NCBI GenBank assembly: GCA_030789695.1
Contig: JAULAV010002380.1
Coordinates: 62,001-126,000, forward strand
DNA from: Scilla litardierei
Lineage: Eukaryota > Streptophyta > Magnoliopsida > Asparagales > Asparagaceae
DNA length: 64,000 bases
Direction: 5' to 3'
How positions within the stretch are numbered: position 1 is the first letter of the stretch; every line of letters begins with the position of its first letter. The position numbers and the translations under genes were made by a program. This document shows, one piece after another, positions 10,659-21,416 of the stretch. The notes below the pieces were generated by a model, which did no database searches, was not told the origin of the DNA, and saw nothing but the letters and a program-made list of their open reading frames with translations.

Positions 10659-13523
10659 CACACCCCAACAATCTTTTTTCTTGTCCCTAACAAAATAAGC
10701 AATCTTTTTCAGAATTAAACATAAGCGCATCAAAGTATTATCAATCAAACATGGCACACTCAATGATATCGCTTTCCAACATAATCCAGTAAATAATATG
10801 GAACAAATATGAATAAGAACAAATGTCATGATATTTTCTCTATCCAGCATTCAATTAGTGACATATAAATTGATGACGTATAGTTATCACAAGTATGGCA
10901 AAATGTCATATCATAGTTTCATGAATCGTATAAAATGTTTTGGCTCTCACAAATATTTCATCTTTCCCTAACTCATGTGTTTTGACAAGCTAAATCATGA
11001 TTGTTTTCTCTCTCATTTTAATAACACTTTAGAGTAATTCATGTGATGAGCGTTAGGTCAATGACTCCTAAACCAGATGGTCTTAGGGCATTAGGTTGTG
11101 AAAACCCCATCATACCTAATAGTTCAGATTGTCTAAAGATTTATTTTTCGTGCACTCCTCCAAATCCCCTTTTTGCACTCCTCCAAATCCCCTTTTTCAA
11201 CGTGAATCTCCAATGCTTCTTTAGGCATGAAGACCAGGCTACTCAATAAAAGTTGGAAGAAAGATGCACAAATCTCTCTCTTTTTTCTTTTTTATTATAT
11301 ATATATGTATCATGACTTAACAAATTAAACCGATCCATCAGTACTAAATTCAACAAATGTTAATACACAAATCCTTTAAGATTACTAACTATTCAAGTCA
11401 ATTTGCCTACTTATGAATCATGCATCTCATGAATTTATACAAACTATTCTTAAGCTGTTATGAGAACTCATATCATGACAATTATACACGTATATCATAG
11501 ATGACATATTATCTTACCAAATTCTGAGAAAAACAAATCTAAATTATGTCAGTCAATTTAAAATTTTTGAACATAAACATTCTGAAAAAGTTCACAAACA
11601 TGTTCAAGGAACTAAGCACACAAGCTAATTGACTAGGCTGGAAGAAAATAAAATATGCATGTACAATGATTGGTGATGTATCTAAAAAAGTCTAAGCAAA
11701 AATAGTTAAATACTAAAAGTCCTAAAACTACCTAATACTCTCCCCCCAATGTAAAAACAAACATTGTCCTCAATGTTGGAAGAGTATAGGATTATTCAAA
11801 GCAAAACATAGGAAAAGTAAAACATACTACGAAAGGAATAAAAATTAAAAATTATATTTATTTTTATCTACACTACTGGATAGAACACACCGTGACCAAA
11901 TGGCGGATCTCGGATGTCCAATGATTGCGGTTGCCGCTCAATTAGCTCCTTATGCTCCTCCGCCAGCTGCTTTGGAGAAAAGCCTCCACTGGCTACCTTG
12001 GATCCCAACAACATAGCTCCCAGTATCTCCTTAGAATATTCTCATGTGTCCTGCATGAGATCAGTCGTGTCAATCCAAGTTGGTTGTACATGCCCTTCAG
12101 TAAATGTTTTCCAAATCGGTTCATTATAATAAATAAAATAATTTAAATCCATGCGATGACAATCTGAATCTAAAATATATGGAATTGAAAATCGAGATTC
12201 AGAAATGAAGGGCATGGTTTGAAGGGAACTTTCATGAAGTGTGTCACCAAACACGGTTTGATGCATGGCCTAAGGAGGAAGGGGAAGCAGTCGCAGAGAG
12301 AAATCTGACAGCTCCTGTTGTAGACCATCTTGCAATTGCTTTCCTTACCTTATCCTCACCGTCATGGTATACGAGCTCTGTGTTCCTCCATATACTCTGT
12401 ACTTCTTCTTAAAAATCTTCGTGAGTGATCGCTCAGTATGAATCGTGAGGTGAAAGAAATAATAGCTGTTGAAATAACTTATGGGGAGGTATGGCTCGTG
12501 CTTCATAATGGGTTGTATGCTCTCTCCCTTGCACACATGCTCCTCCACATAACCAAATTTAAAACTCTTAGTAGTCCTGCCAATTCACTCGTACACCTCA
12601 AGATGGGGAGTTGAATCAGAAGGGGAACATGGATCAGGCTCCTCAAGTCATCAATCTCGCTCTCTCCTTCACTTATCTGCACCTTCTCCTCATCACCGAT
12701 ATAGAAATGCATCGTGTTTTCCACGTGGTCAACATGCACCCCAATCATCCATCTCCTCTGGCTCATCCAAACATTGACACTCAATCTCCTCTGCTTGGCT
12801 CCAATGCACCCTCTCATCTAGTTCTTCTTGGTCTTCCATCAAGTTGCATTGGAAAGAGCCCACAGATGGCTCCTCAAGCTGGTTCCGGACCGGCTATATT
12901 GTATCATCAAATGGAATCCCCTAGCCATCGTCTTCATATTGAAGTGAATGATCTCCATATGACATAATCCACTCATGCTCTGCAAGGTCCTTCAAAAATT
13001 TCCAAGCATCTGTAAGCGTCATATCCAAGAATGTGCCATCACTCATGATCCATACGTACTCATGCATCTATAGTTATAGTTATTCATAGAATAATCTAAG
13101 GAGATGGTGCACCTAGAACCTTGTTGTGGGCAGTCAAGTAAACACCAATTGAACATCCTCTAATCATGATAGAAAAACACTTCTTCAGATTGAGCAAAAT
13201 TCGATGTCTTTTGCTTTAGTGCATGTTGCCTCTGTGCATGTCTCAAGAACTAAGGAGAAATGTGTTAACAAACTCAGCCTTAAAAGATAACCAAGTAGAT
13301 AATGAGTCATGAGGCAACACAATGAACCAATACATAGCATTATGTCTTAAAGAATATGGGAAATATCTAATATATAGTATATCAATGCACTTTCTCCCAT
13401 CAAACAAAGAACAACATATCTTTTCAAACTCAAGCATGTGTAAATGTGGGTTCTCCTCCTCTGTACCGTGGAAGACACGTAGGATTTGGGTCAACCCAGA
13501 AATAAAGTCTTAAAAGTATGCAT
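10659..13523 (-). pseudogene. Level-1 internal region with gag remnant (first copy)
   Basis: The clearest block is 13243-13494 on the minus strand. There a translated stretch with FHGTEEENPHLH at the start and FKAEFVNTFL near its end resembles the capsid part of Ty3 Gag (Retrotrans_gag type). Further left, frames around 12300-13080 look like the degraded C-terminal part of Gag with acidic stretches, broken by many stops and shifts. No CCHC zinc knuckle, protease or polymerase motif is visible. Around 11741-11785 the minus strand has CATTGAGGACAATG followed by TTGGGGGGAG, a pair related to the 3' motifs of the other Athila-like elements. The 10.7-11.9 kb part is AT-rich and apparently noncoding. 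From 11031 on, the region belongs to the tandem duplication. Confidence 0.6.
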
Positions 13524-13528
13524 CTCTA
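13524..13528. repeat. Target-site duplication of level 2 (left copy)
   Basis: CTCTA precedes the LTR at 13529 and is repeated exactly at 58109-58113 after the far LTR. A third copy at 18752-18756 comes from the tandem duplication. Confidence 0.85.
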
Positions 13529-15286
13529 TGTTGGATCCTGTGGATGGAAAACAACACTAGAAGGGGGGTTGAATAGTATTGTATAAAATAAACTTTTTCG
13601 TTTTTAATAAATGAACACAAATCAAACCTTCTAATGTTGCCTAAGAAACCAAGTAGAGTGATCTACGCTTGGTTCTTCATCAACTCAATAAATCTTCAAA
13701 TCAAATCAGCGATAAAAATCTTCTGGTAGTCGACTCCCTATGAACAGTAGTCAACTCCCAGAGGGAAATTAAGCACAGCTCAGATAGTTAAATACTTAAT
13801 GAAGATATATAAAATTTACACAGAAGTATAAATACAAAAACTGATCACTGCAGTATATTATAAAAGCATTACAAGAATTATGTTAAATAAAGAATAATAA
13901 CAAGTTAAATAAGAATTTCTTACAAAGATAAATAATCAAACACAGATAAGCAAACGTAGACACAAGGATGTTTATCCTGGTTCCCCACAACTTGGGTACG
14001 TCCAGTCCCCGACCAATCCGGTTCGAGATTTCCACTATCTGCCTAGGAAAATACAAGCACCTAACTTCACTCGTTAGGATTTCCAACAACTTAGTCTTGA
14101 CCAGGATTTCCAACTGCAACACCTAGACTTGTCTAGGGTTTCCAACAACAATACCCTTACAACACAGGGCAAACACAAAGTGAAAAACGTATCCAACTCA
14201 CCACAAATGTTTGGTGGAGATTGGATTTACACCCAAATTCTATAGCCAATAGTAATTGACAATTACGTGTATAGTGGCTTGATAGAATGAGATTCTAGAT
14301 CACACAAAGATACGAATGATGTCTTTGTGATCTAAATCAAATGCTTTTCAAAATCCTTTTAAATAAAATCAGGGAATAAGTAATACGGATTTTGAAAACA
14401 AGTAGCCAAATAAGAATTCGATCTTCAGAAAATAATATCTTAAAGAAATTTCAAGATCAAGAATAAAACAGATTTGCTAAGAGAGAATGAGAGCTGAGAA
14501 TTTGAGAGCGTTTTGCACAAGAGAATTTGATTTCAAGAGTTGTTGTTGTTTTTCTCAAAGAAATAGTTCTCTATTTATAGGTGAAAACTGAGAATTCAAA
14601 ATTCAAATTCTTTTGACTTTTGTCTCGGAAATCATGGGAATAATAAATTAGAGATATGTCAAAAGTCAAGTCAAAACTTCAAATTTCAACAGCTGGTAGT
14701 CGACTCCCTAGGATTGGTAGTCGACTCCCAGAGTGTTTCAGGAGAAATTGATTCTCAGCTGGTAGTCGACTCCCACTCCTTCGTAGTCGACTTCCAGATG
14801 AGTTTCTTCTGAGACACTGCTAGTCAAACAAGTAGTTAGCTCTAGGTGTAATGGAGTTTCACTACGAAAATGCAACGTGACTAGAAAAATCTTTCGATAA
14901 CTTTTGAAAATGATTTAAAAAATATTTAAGATGTTTTGAAATCATTTTTGTGTGTGTTGTCTATACGATTGGTTTTAACATAATTCTAAGAAAGACACAA
15001 CACACTCACTATAGACTAGGACACATCTTCGGAAGGTTGATTAACTGATGATGATGTAGATGTGAGCTTCTCTTGAGCTTTTGTTCCATTTGAGCTTTGA
15101 GCTTCATCATTGATCTAGCAACGTTCGTCCTTGTCTTTGAGCATAGATTACGCTTCTCTGAAGTATGTATAAAGCTTTTCATTTGTCGCACAACCTGCAC
15201 ACTTAGTCGTAGTGTGGTTAGTACACTAAGCTTCATTTGGTGTGCTCATCATCAAAATCACTTGGGGTGGAATTGAATTTCCATCA
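13529..15286 (-). repeat. Level-2 3' LTR, copy A (outer)
   Basis: It is 1758 bp, from TGTTGGATC to CCATCA. In its own sense it starts after a polypurine tract (complement of CTCTTCCCCTTT, 15287-15298). AGTCGACT palindromes lie at 14698-14705, 14719-14726, 14764-14771 and 14785-14792, upstream of a TATA box (complement of CTATTTATAG, 14571-14580); one more lies at 13728-13735. Three short hairpins separated by copies of GGATTTCCAAC occupy 14060-14137 in the leader part. Copy B at 18757-20513 is nearly the same. Confidence 0.9.
14060..14137 (-). other. Short hairpins alternating with a constant word in the Copia-like LTR
   Basis: CCTAAC/GTTAGG (14060-14065 with 14073-14078), a seven-pair stem with one mismatch (14090-14096 with 14099-14105) and CCTAGAC/GTCTAGG (14122-14128 with 14131-14137) follow each other. 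They are separated by copies of (A/G)TTTCCAAC. Stems differ while the spacer is constant. The array is downstream of the TATA box in the element's sense. Confidence 0.5.
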
Positions 15287-15731
15287 CTCTTCCCCTTTTT
15301 GATGATGACACCCAAATGAAAAATGAAGTAACTCCCCCTGCTTTGATGCGGTTCTCCCCCCTGCTTCAAAGCCGTTAGCAAAACAATACATTCATATAAT
15401 ATATTCATTCGTTAGCAAAACAATACATTCATATAATATATTCATTTTTGCATTTCATATCTTTCTCCCCCTTGTCATCAACAAAAAAATTTATGACATA
15501 TCATTTTAACACATGAATCGTCCAAGTTATAACAAAACATTTGGAGGGGAGGGGAATTCAATTACTATTCCTGTAGAAATATGTTAGCATGTGATCAACC
15601 AATATTTTAGCAGAATAGATAAGTTCATCCATAGGCATAGTAATAAAAGAGTAGCAAGCATCACACCATAATATAGTTATTACAGACTAGAAGTTTTTGA
15701 AATCATTATTTTAAAACCATTATTTGGTAAA

Positions 15732-16282
15732 TCAAGGATGACCGTCGCTCTTTTTTAATTCCTTGATCTCATCAAGGATCATGCCAAGTGTCTCTTCCGT
15801 CATTTTGTTGCTCTTTGCCACGAATTCCTTGAGGTCGTCCACTTTCTTGTTGAGGTCTTCAAAACCTCTTTCTTGGGATATCTTCAACTTTCCAATTTTC
15901 TTCAAGAGCATTTCTTGAAGTTCAATGATGTAGGCCGGTGGCTCCTCATCTTCTCCTTCTTCTTCGCTTCCTTTTTCTTCTTCTTCTCCTTCTTCTTCTT
16001 CATCAGAATCTGAAATAATAACTTTCTTATCTTTCCTAGAGGATGACGATCCTCCTTCAGCAGCAACCTTCTCTTGGGGATGTTCTGATCAAGGTCTTTA
16101 TGAAGGTTCGTTCTCCCGAGAGCATGGACATCAAATATGCCTGCCGGAACCAGAATTGTGGTTTCATTATCCAACGGCACATTATAACTAATAAACAGGA
16201 TGGTGAGGTAATGTCCATGTGCCAGAGTGGATGAGGGTTTGTCTGAAGAAGCTGAAGCAAGAATGGAGTCCATAGTGACTTT
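15732..16282 (-). pseudogene. C-terminal fragment of the level-2 second ORF (first duplicate)
   Basis: On the minus strand this matches 20953-21411 and ends at an equivalent TGA (15732-15734). It encodes a serine- and glutamate-rich acidic stretch and a lysine/glutamate-rich, probably coiled-coil C-terminus. A one-base difference near 16070 shifts the frame relative to the other copy. It is cut at 16282 by the duplication junction, so it has no N-terminal part. The position AATAA at 16190-16194 is the empty counterpart of the site where the Tekay element entered the other copy. Confidence 0.75.
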
Positions 16283-18751
16283 AGAGTAATTCATGTAATG
16301 AGCGTTAGGTCAATGACTCCTAAACCAGATGGTCTTAGGGCATTAGGTTGTGAAAACCCCCTCATACCTAATAGTTCAGATTGTCTAAAGATTTATTTTT
16401 CGTGCACTCCTCCAAATCCCCTTTTTCAACGTGAATCTCTAATGCTTCTTTACGCATAAAGACCTGGCTACTCAATAAAAGTTGGAAGAAAGATGCACAA
16501 ATCTCACTTTTTTTTTCTTTTTTATTATATATATGTATCATGACTTAACAAATCAAACCGATCCATCAGTACTAAATTCAACAAATGTTAATACACAAAT
16601 CCTTTAAGATTACTAACTATTCAAGTCAATTTGCCTACTTATGAATCATGCATCTCATGAATTTATACAAACTATTCTTAAGCTGTTATGAGAACTCATA
16701 TCATGAAAATTATACACGTATATCATAGATGACATATTATCTTACCAAATTCTGAGAAAAACAAATCTAAATTATGTCAGTCACTTTAAAATTTTTGAAC
16801 ATAAACATTCTGAAAAAGTTCACAAACATGTTCAAGGAACTAAGCACACAAGCTAATTGACTAGGCTGGAAGAAAATAAAATATGCATGTACAATGATTG
16901 GTGATGTATCTGAAAAAGTCTAAGCAAAAATAGTTAAATACTAAAAGTCCTAAAACTACCTAATACTCTCCCCCCAATGTAAAAACAAACATTGTCCTCA
17001 ATGTTGGAAGAGTATAGGATTATTCAAAGCAAAACATAGGAAAAGTAAAACATTCTACGAAAGGAATAAAAATTAAAAATTATATTTATTTTTATCTACA
17101 CTACTGGATAGAACACACCGTGACCAAATGGCGAATCTCGGATGTCCAATGATTGAGGTCGCCGCTCAATTAGCTCCTTATGCTCCTCCGCCACCTGCTT
17201 TGGAGAAAAGCCTCCACTGGCTACCTTGGATCCCAACAACATAGCTCCCAGTATCTCCTTAGAATATTCTCATGTGTCCTGCATGAGATCAGTCGTGTCA
17301 ATCAAAGTTGGTTGTACATGCACTTCAGTAAATGTTTTCCAAATCAGTTCGTTATAATAAATAAAATAATTTAAATCTATGCGATGACAATCTGAATCTA
17401 AAAGATATGGAATTGAAAATTGAGATTCAGAAATGAAGGGCATGGATTGATGGGAACTTTCATGAAGTGTGTCACCAAACACGGTTTGATGCCTGGCCTA
17501 AGGAGGAAGGGGAAGCAGTTGCAGAGAGAAATCTGACAGCTCCTGTTGTAGACCATCTTGCAATTACTTTCCTTACCTTATCCTCACCGTCATGGTATAC
17601 GAACTCTGCGTTCCTCCATATACTCTGTACTTCTTCTTGAAAATCTTCGTGAGTGATCGCTCGGTGTGAATCGTGAGGTGAAAGAAATAATAGCTGTTGA
17701 AACAACTTATGGGGAGGTATGGCTCGTGCTTCATAATGGGTTGTATGCTCTCTCTCCCTTGCACACATGCTCCTCCACATAACCAAATTTAAAAATCTTA
17801 GTAGTCCTGCCAATTCACTCGTACACCTCAAGATGGGGAGTTGAATCAGAAGGGGAACATGGATCAGGCTCCTCAAGTCATCAATCTCGCTCTCTCCTTC
17901 ACTTATCTGCACCTCCTCCTCCTCACCGATATAGAAATTCATCATGTTTTCCACATGGTCAACATGCACCCCCATCATCCATATCCTCTGGCTCATCCAA
18001 ACATCGACACTCAATCTCCTCTGCTTGGCTCCAATGCACCCTCTCATCTAGTTCTTCTTGGTCTTCCATCAAGTTGCATTGGAAAGAGCCCACAGATGGC
18101 TCCTCAAGCTGGTTCCGGACCAGCTATATTGTACCATCAAATGGAATCCCCTAGCCATCGTCTTCATATCGAAGTGAATGATCTCCATATGACATAATCT
18201 ACTCATGCTCTGCAAGGTCCTTCAAAAATTTCCAAGCATCTGTAAGCGTCATATCCAAGAATGTGCCATCACTCATGATCCATACGTACTCATGCATCTA
18301 TAGTAATAGTTACTCATAGAATAATCTAAGGAGATGGTGCACCTAGAACCTTGTTGTGGGCAGTCAAGTACACACCAATTGAACATCCTCCAATCATGAT
18401 AGAAAAACACTTCTTCAGATTGAGCAAAATTCGATGTCTTTTGCTTTAGTGCATGTTGCCTCTGTGCATGTCTCAAGAACTAAGGAGAAATGTGTTAACG
18501 AACTCAGCCTTAAAAGATAACCAAGTAGATAATGAGTCATGAGGCAACACATTGAACCAATACATAGCATTATGTATTAAAGAATATGGGAAATATCTAA
18601 TATATAGTCTATCAATGCCTTTCTCCCATCAAACAAAGAACAACATATCTTTTCAAACTCAAGCAAGTGTAAATGTGGGTTCTCCTCCTCTGTACCGTGG
18701 AAGACACGTAGGATTGGGGTCAACCCAGAAATAAGTCTTAAAAGTATGCAT
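16283..18751 (-). pseudogene. Level-1 gag remnant (second duplicate)
   Basis: This repeats 11031-13523. A longer minus-strand frame (17472-18047, 191 codons) survives here because it lacks some indels of the first copy. It corresponds to the acidic C-terminal Gag-like part and I cannot assign it a specific function. The capsid-like block, at about 18480-18730, is broken by small deletions relative to the first copy. The TTGAGGACA/TTGGGGGGAG pair is at about 16970-17010. Confidence 0.55.
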
Positions 18752-18756
18752 CTCTA

Positions 18757-20513
18757 TGTTGGATCCTGTGGATGGAAAACAACACTAGAAGGGGGGGTTG
18801 AATAGTATTGTATAAAATAAACTTTTTCGTTTTTAATAAATGAACACAAATCAAAGCCTTCTAATGTTGCCTAAGAAATCAAGTAGAGTGATCTACGCTT
18901 GGTTCTTAATCAACTCAATAAATCTTCAAATCAAATCAGCGATAAAAATCTTCTGGTAGTCGACTCCCTATGAACAGTAGTCAACTCCCGGAGGGAAATT
19001 AAGCACAACTCAGATAGTTAAATACTTAATGAAGATATATAAAATTTACACAGAAGTATAAATACAAAAACTGATCACTGCAGTATATTATAAAAGAGTT
19101 ACAAGAATATTGTTAAATAAAGAATAATAACAAGTTAAATAAGAATTTCTTACAAAGATAAATAATCAAACACAGATAAGCAAACGCAGACACAAGGATT
19201 TTTATCCTGGTTCCCCACAACTTGGGTACGTCCAGTCTCCGACCAATCCGGTTCGAGATTTCCACTATCTGCCTTGGAAAATACAAGCACCTAACTTCAC
19301 TCGTTAGGATTTCCAACAACTTAGTCTTGACCAGGATTTCCAACTGCAACACCTAGACTTGTCTAGGGTTTCCAACAACAATACCCTTACAACACAGGGC
19401 AATCACAAAGCGAAAAACGTATCCAACTCACCACAAATGTTTGGTGGAGATTGGATTTACACCCAAATTCTATAGCCAATAGTAATTGACAATTACGTGT
19501 ATAATGGCTTGATAGAATGAGATTCTAGATCACACAAAGATACGAATGACGTCTTTGTGATCTAAATCAAATGTTTTTCAAAATCCTTTTAAATAAAATC
19601 AGGGAATAAGTAATACGGATTTTGAAAACAAGTAGCCAAATAAGAATTCGATCTTCAGAAAATAATATCTTAAAGAAATTTCAAGATCAAGAATAAAACA
19701 GATTTGCTAAGAGAGAATGAGAGCTGAGAATTTGAGAGCGTTTTGCACAAGAGAATTTGATTTCAAGAGTTGTTGTTTTTCTCAAAGAAATAGTTCTCTA
19801 TTTATAGGTGAAAACTGAGAATTCAAAATTCAAATTCTTTTGACTTTTGTCTCGGAAATCATGGGAATAATAAATTAGAGATATGTCAAAAGTCAAGTCA
19901 AAACGTCAAATTTCAACAGCTGGTAGTCGACTCCCTAGGATTGGTAGTCGACTCCCAGAGTGTTTCAGGAGAAATTGATTCTCAGCTGGTAGTCGACTCC
20001 CACTCCTTGGTAGTCGACTTCCAGAGGAGTTTCTTCTGAGACACTGCTAGTCAAACAAGTAGTTAGCTCTAGGTGTAATGGAGTTTCACTACGAAAATGC
20101 AACGTGACTAGAAAAAGCTTTCGATAACTTTTGAAAATGATTTAAAAAATATTTAAGATGTTTTGAAATCATTTTTGTGTGTGTTGTCTATACGATTGGT
20201 TTTAACATAATCCTAAGAAAGACACAACACACTCACTATAGACTAGGACACATCTTCGGAAGGTTGATTAACTGATGATGATGTAGATGTGAGCTTCTCT
20301 TGAGCTTTTGTTCCATTTGAGCTTTGAGCTTCATCATTGATCTAGCAACGTTCGTCCTTGTCTTTGAGCATAGATTACGCTTCTCTGAAGTATGTATAAA
20401 GCTTTTCATTTGTCGCACAACCTGCACACTTAGTCGTAGTGTGGTTAGTACACTAAGCTTCATTTGGTGTGCTCATCATCAAAATCACTTGGGGTGGAAT
20501 TGAATTTCCATCA
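18757..20513 (-). repeat. Level-2 3' LTR, copy B (inner)
   Basis: It is 1757 bp with the same ends as copy A and the same CTCTA before it. It is followed by the same polypurine tract (20514-20525). It is closer in sequence to copy A than either is to the 5' LTR at 56342-58108, as expected if A and B arose by duplication after insertion. Confidence 0.9.
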
Positions 20514-20952
20514 CTCTTCCCCTTTTTGATGATGACACCCAAATGAAAAATGAAGTAACTCCCCCTGCTTTGATGCGGTTCTCCCCCTGCTTCAAAGCCG
20601 TTAGCAAAACAATACATTCATATAATATATTCATTCGTTAGCAAAACAATACATTCATATAATATATTCATTTTTGCATTTCATATCTTTCTCCCCCTTG
20701 TCATCAACAAAAAAATTTATGACATATCATTTTAACACATGAATCGTCCAAGTTATAACAAAACATTTGGAGGGGAATTCAATTACTATTCCTGTAGAAA
20801 AATGTTAGCATGTGATCAACCAATATTTTAGCAGAATAGATAAGTTCATCCATAGGCATAGTAATAAAAGAGTAGCAAGCATCACACCATAATATAGTTA
20901 TTACAGACTAGAAGTTTTTGAAATCATTATTTTAAAACCATTGTTTGTAAAA

Positions 20953-21411
20953 TCAAGGATGACCGTCGCTCTTTTTTAATTCCTTGATCTCATCAAGGAT
21001 CATGCCAAGTGTCTCTTCCGTCATTTTGTTGCTCTTTTCCACGAATTCCTTGAGGTCGTCCACTTTCTTGTTGAGGTCTTCAAAACCTCTTTCTTGGGAT
21101 ATCTTCAGCTTTCCAATTTTCTTCAAGAGCATTTCTTGAAGTTCAATGATGTAGGCCGGTGGCTCCTCGTCTTCTCCTTCTTCTTCGCTTCCTTTTTCTT
21201 CTTCTTCTCCTTCTTCTTCTTCATCAGAATCTGAAATAATAACTTTCTTATCTATTCTGGAGGACGACGATCCTCCTTCAGCAGCAAGCTTCTCTTCGGG
21301 GATGTTCTGATCAAGGTCTTTATGAAGGTTCATTCTCCCGAGAGCATGGACATCAAATATGCCTGCCTGATCCAGAATTATGGTTTCATTATCCAAAGGC
21401 ACATTATAACT
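20953..21411 (-). pseudogene. C-terminal part of the level-2 second ORF
   Basis: This open stretch continues the ORF that begins at 53900, with the Tekay nest inserted in between. It encodes a short conserved-looking block, a serine run, a Glu-rich acidic segment and a Lys/Glu-rich C-terminus with heptad-like spacing ending at TGA (20953-20955). The N-terminal half (53211-53900) resembles the 'putative plant transposon protein' domain also found in the level-4 second ORF. Its role is unknown. The acidic-plus-coiled-coil tail suggests protein-protein contacts, which is inference only. The gene was split by level 3 and is no longer contiguous. Confidence 0.65.
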
Positions 21412-21416
21412 AATAA
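21412..21416. repeat. Target-site duplication of level 3 (left copy)
   Basis: AATAA is on the left and ACTAA on the right (53206-53210), one mismatch. The empty site in the other duplicate (16190-16194) reads AATAA, so the right copy carries the later substitution. Confidence 0.75.

Larger units (their letters stand above)
11031..16282. repeat. First unit of a 5.25-kb tandem duplication
   Basis: Sequence from 11031 to 16282 is repeated from 16283 onward with few differences. The second unit ends at 53298 once the level-3/level-4 insertion is taken out. Each unit holds 2.5 kb of the level-1 interior, a full level-2 3' LTR and about 1 kb of the level-2 second ORF. ACTTT is present at the unit start (11026-11030), at the junction (16278-16282) and at the far end (53294-53298), which indicates a join at five bases of microhomology. 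The copies of TSD CTCTA before both LTRs fit a duplication after level-2 insertion. Confidence 0.9.
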
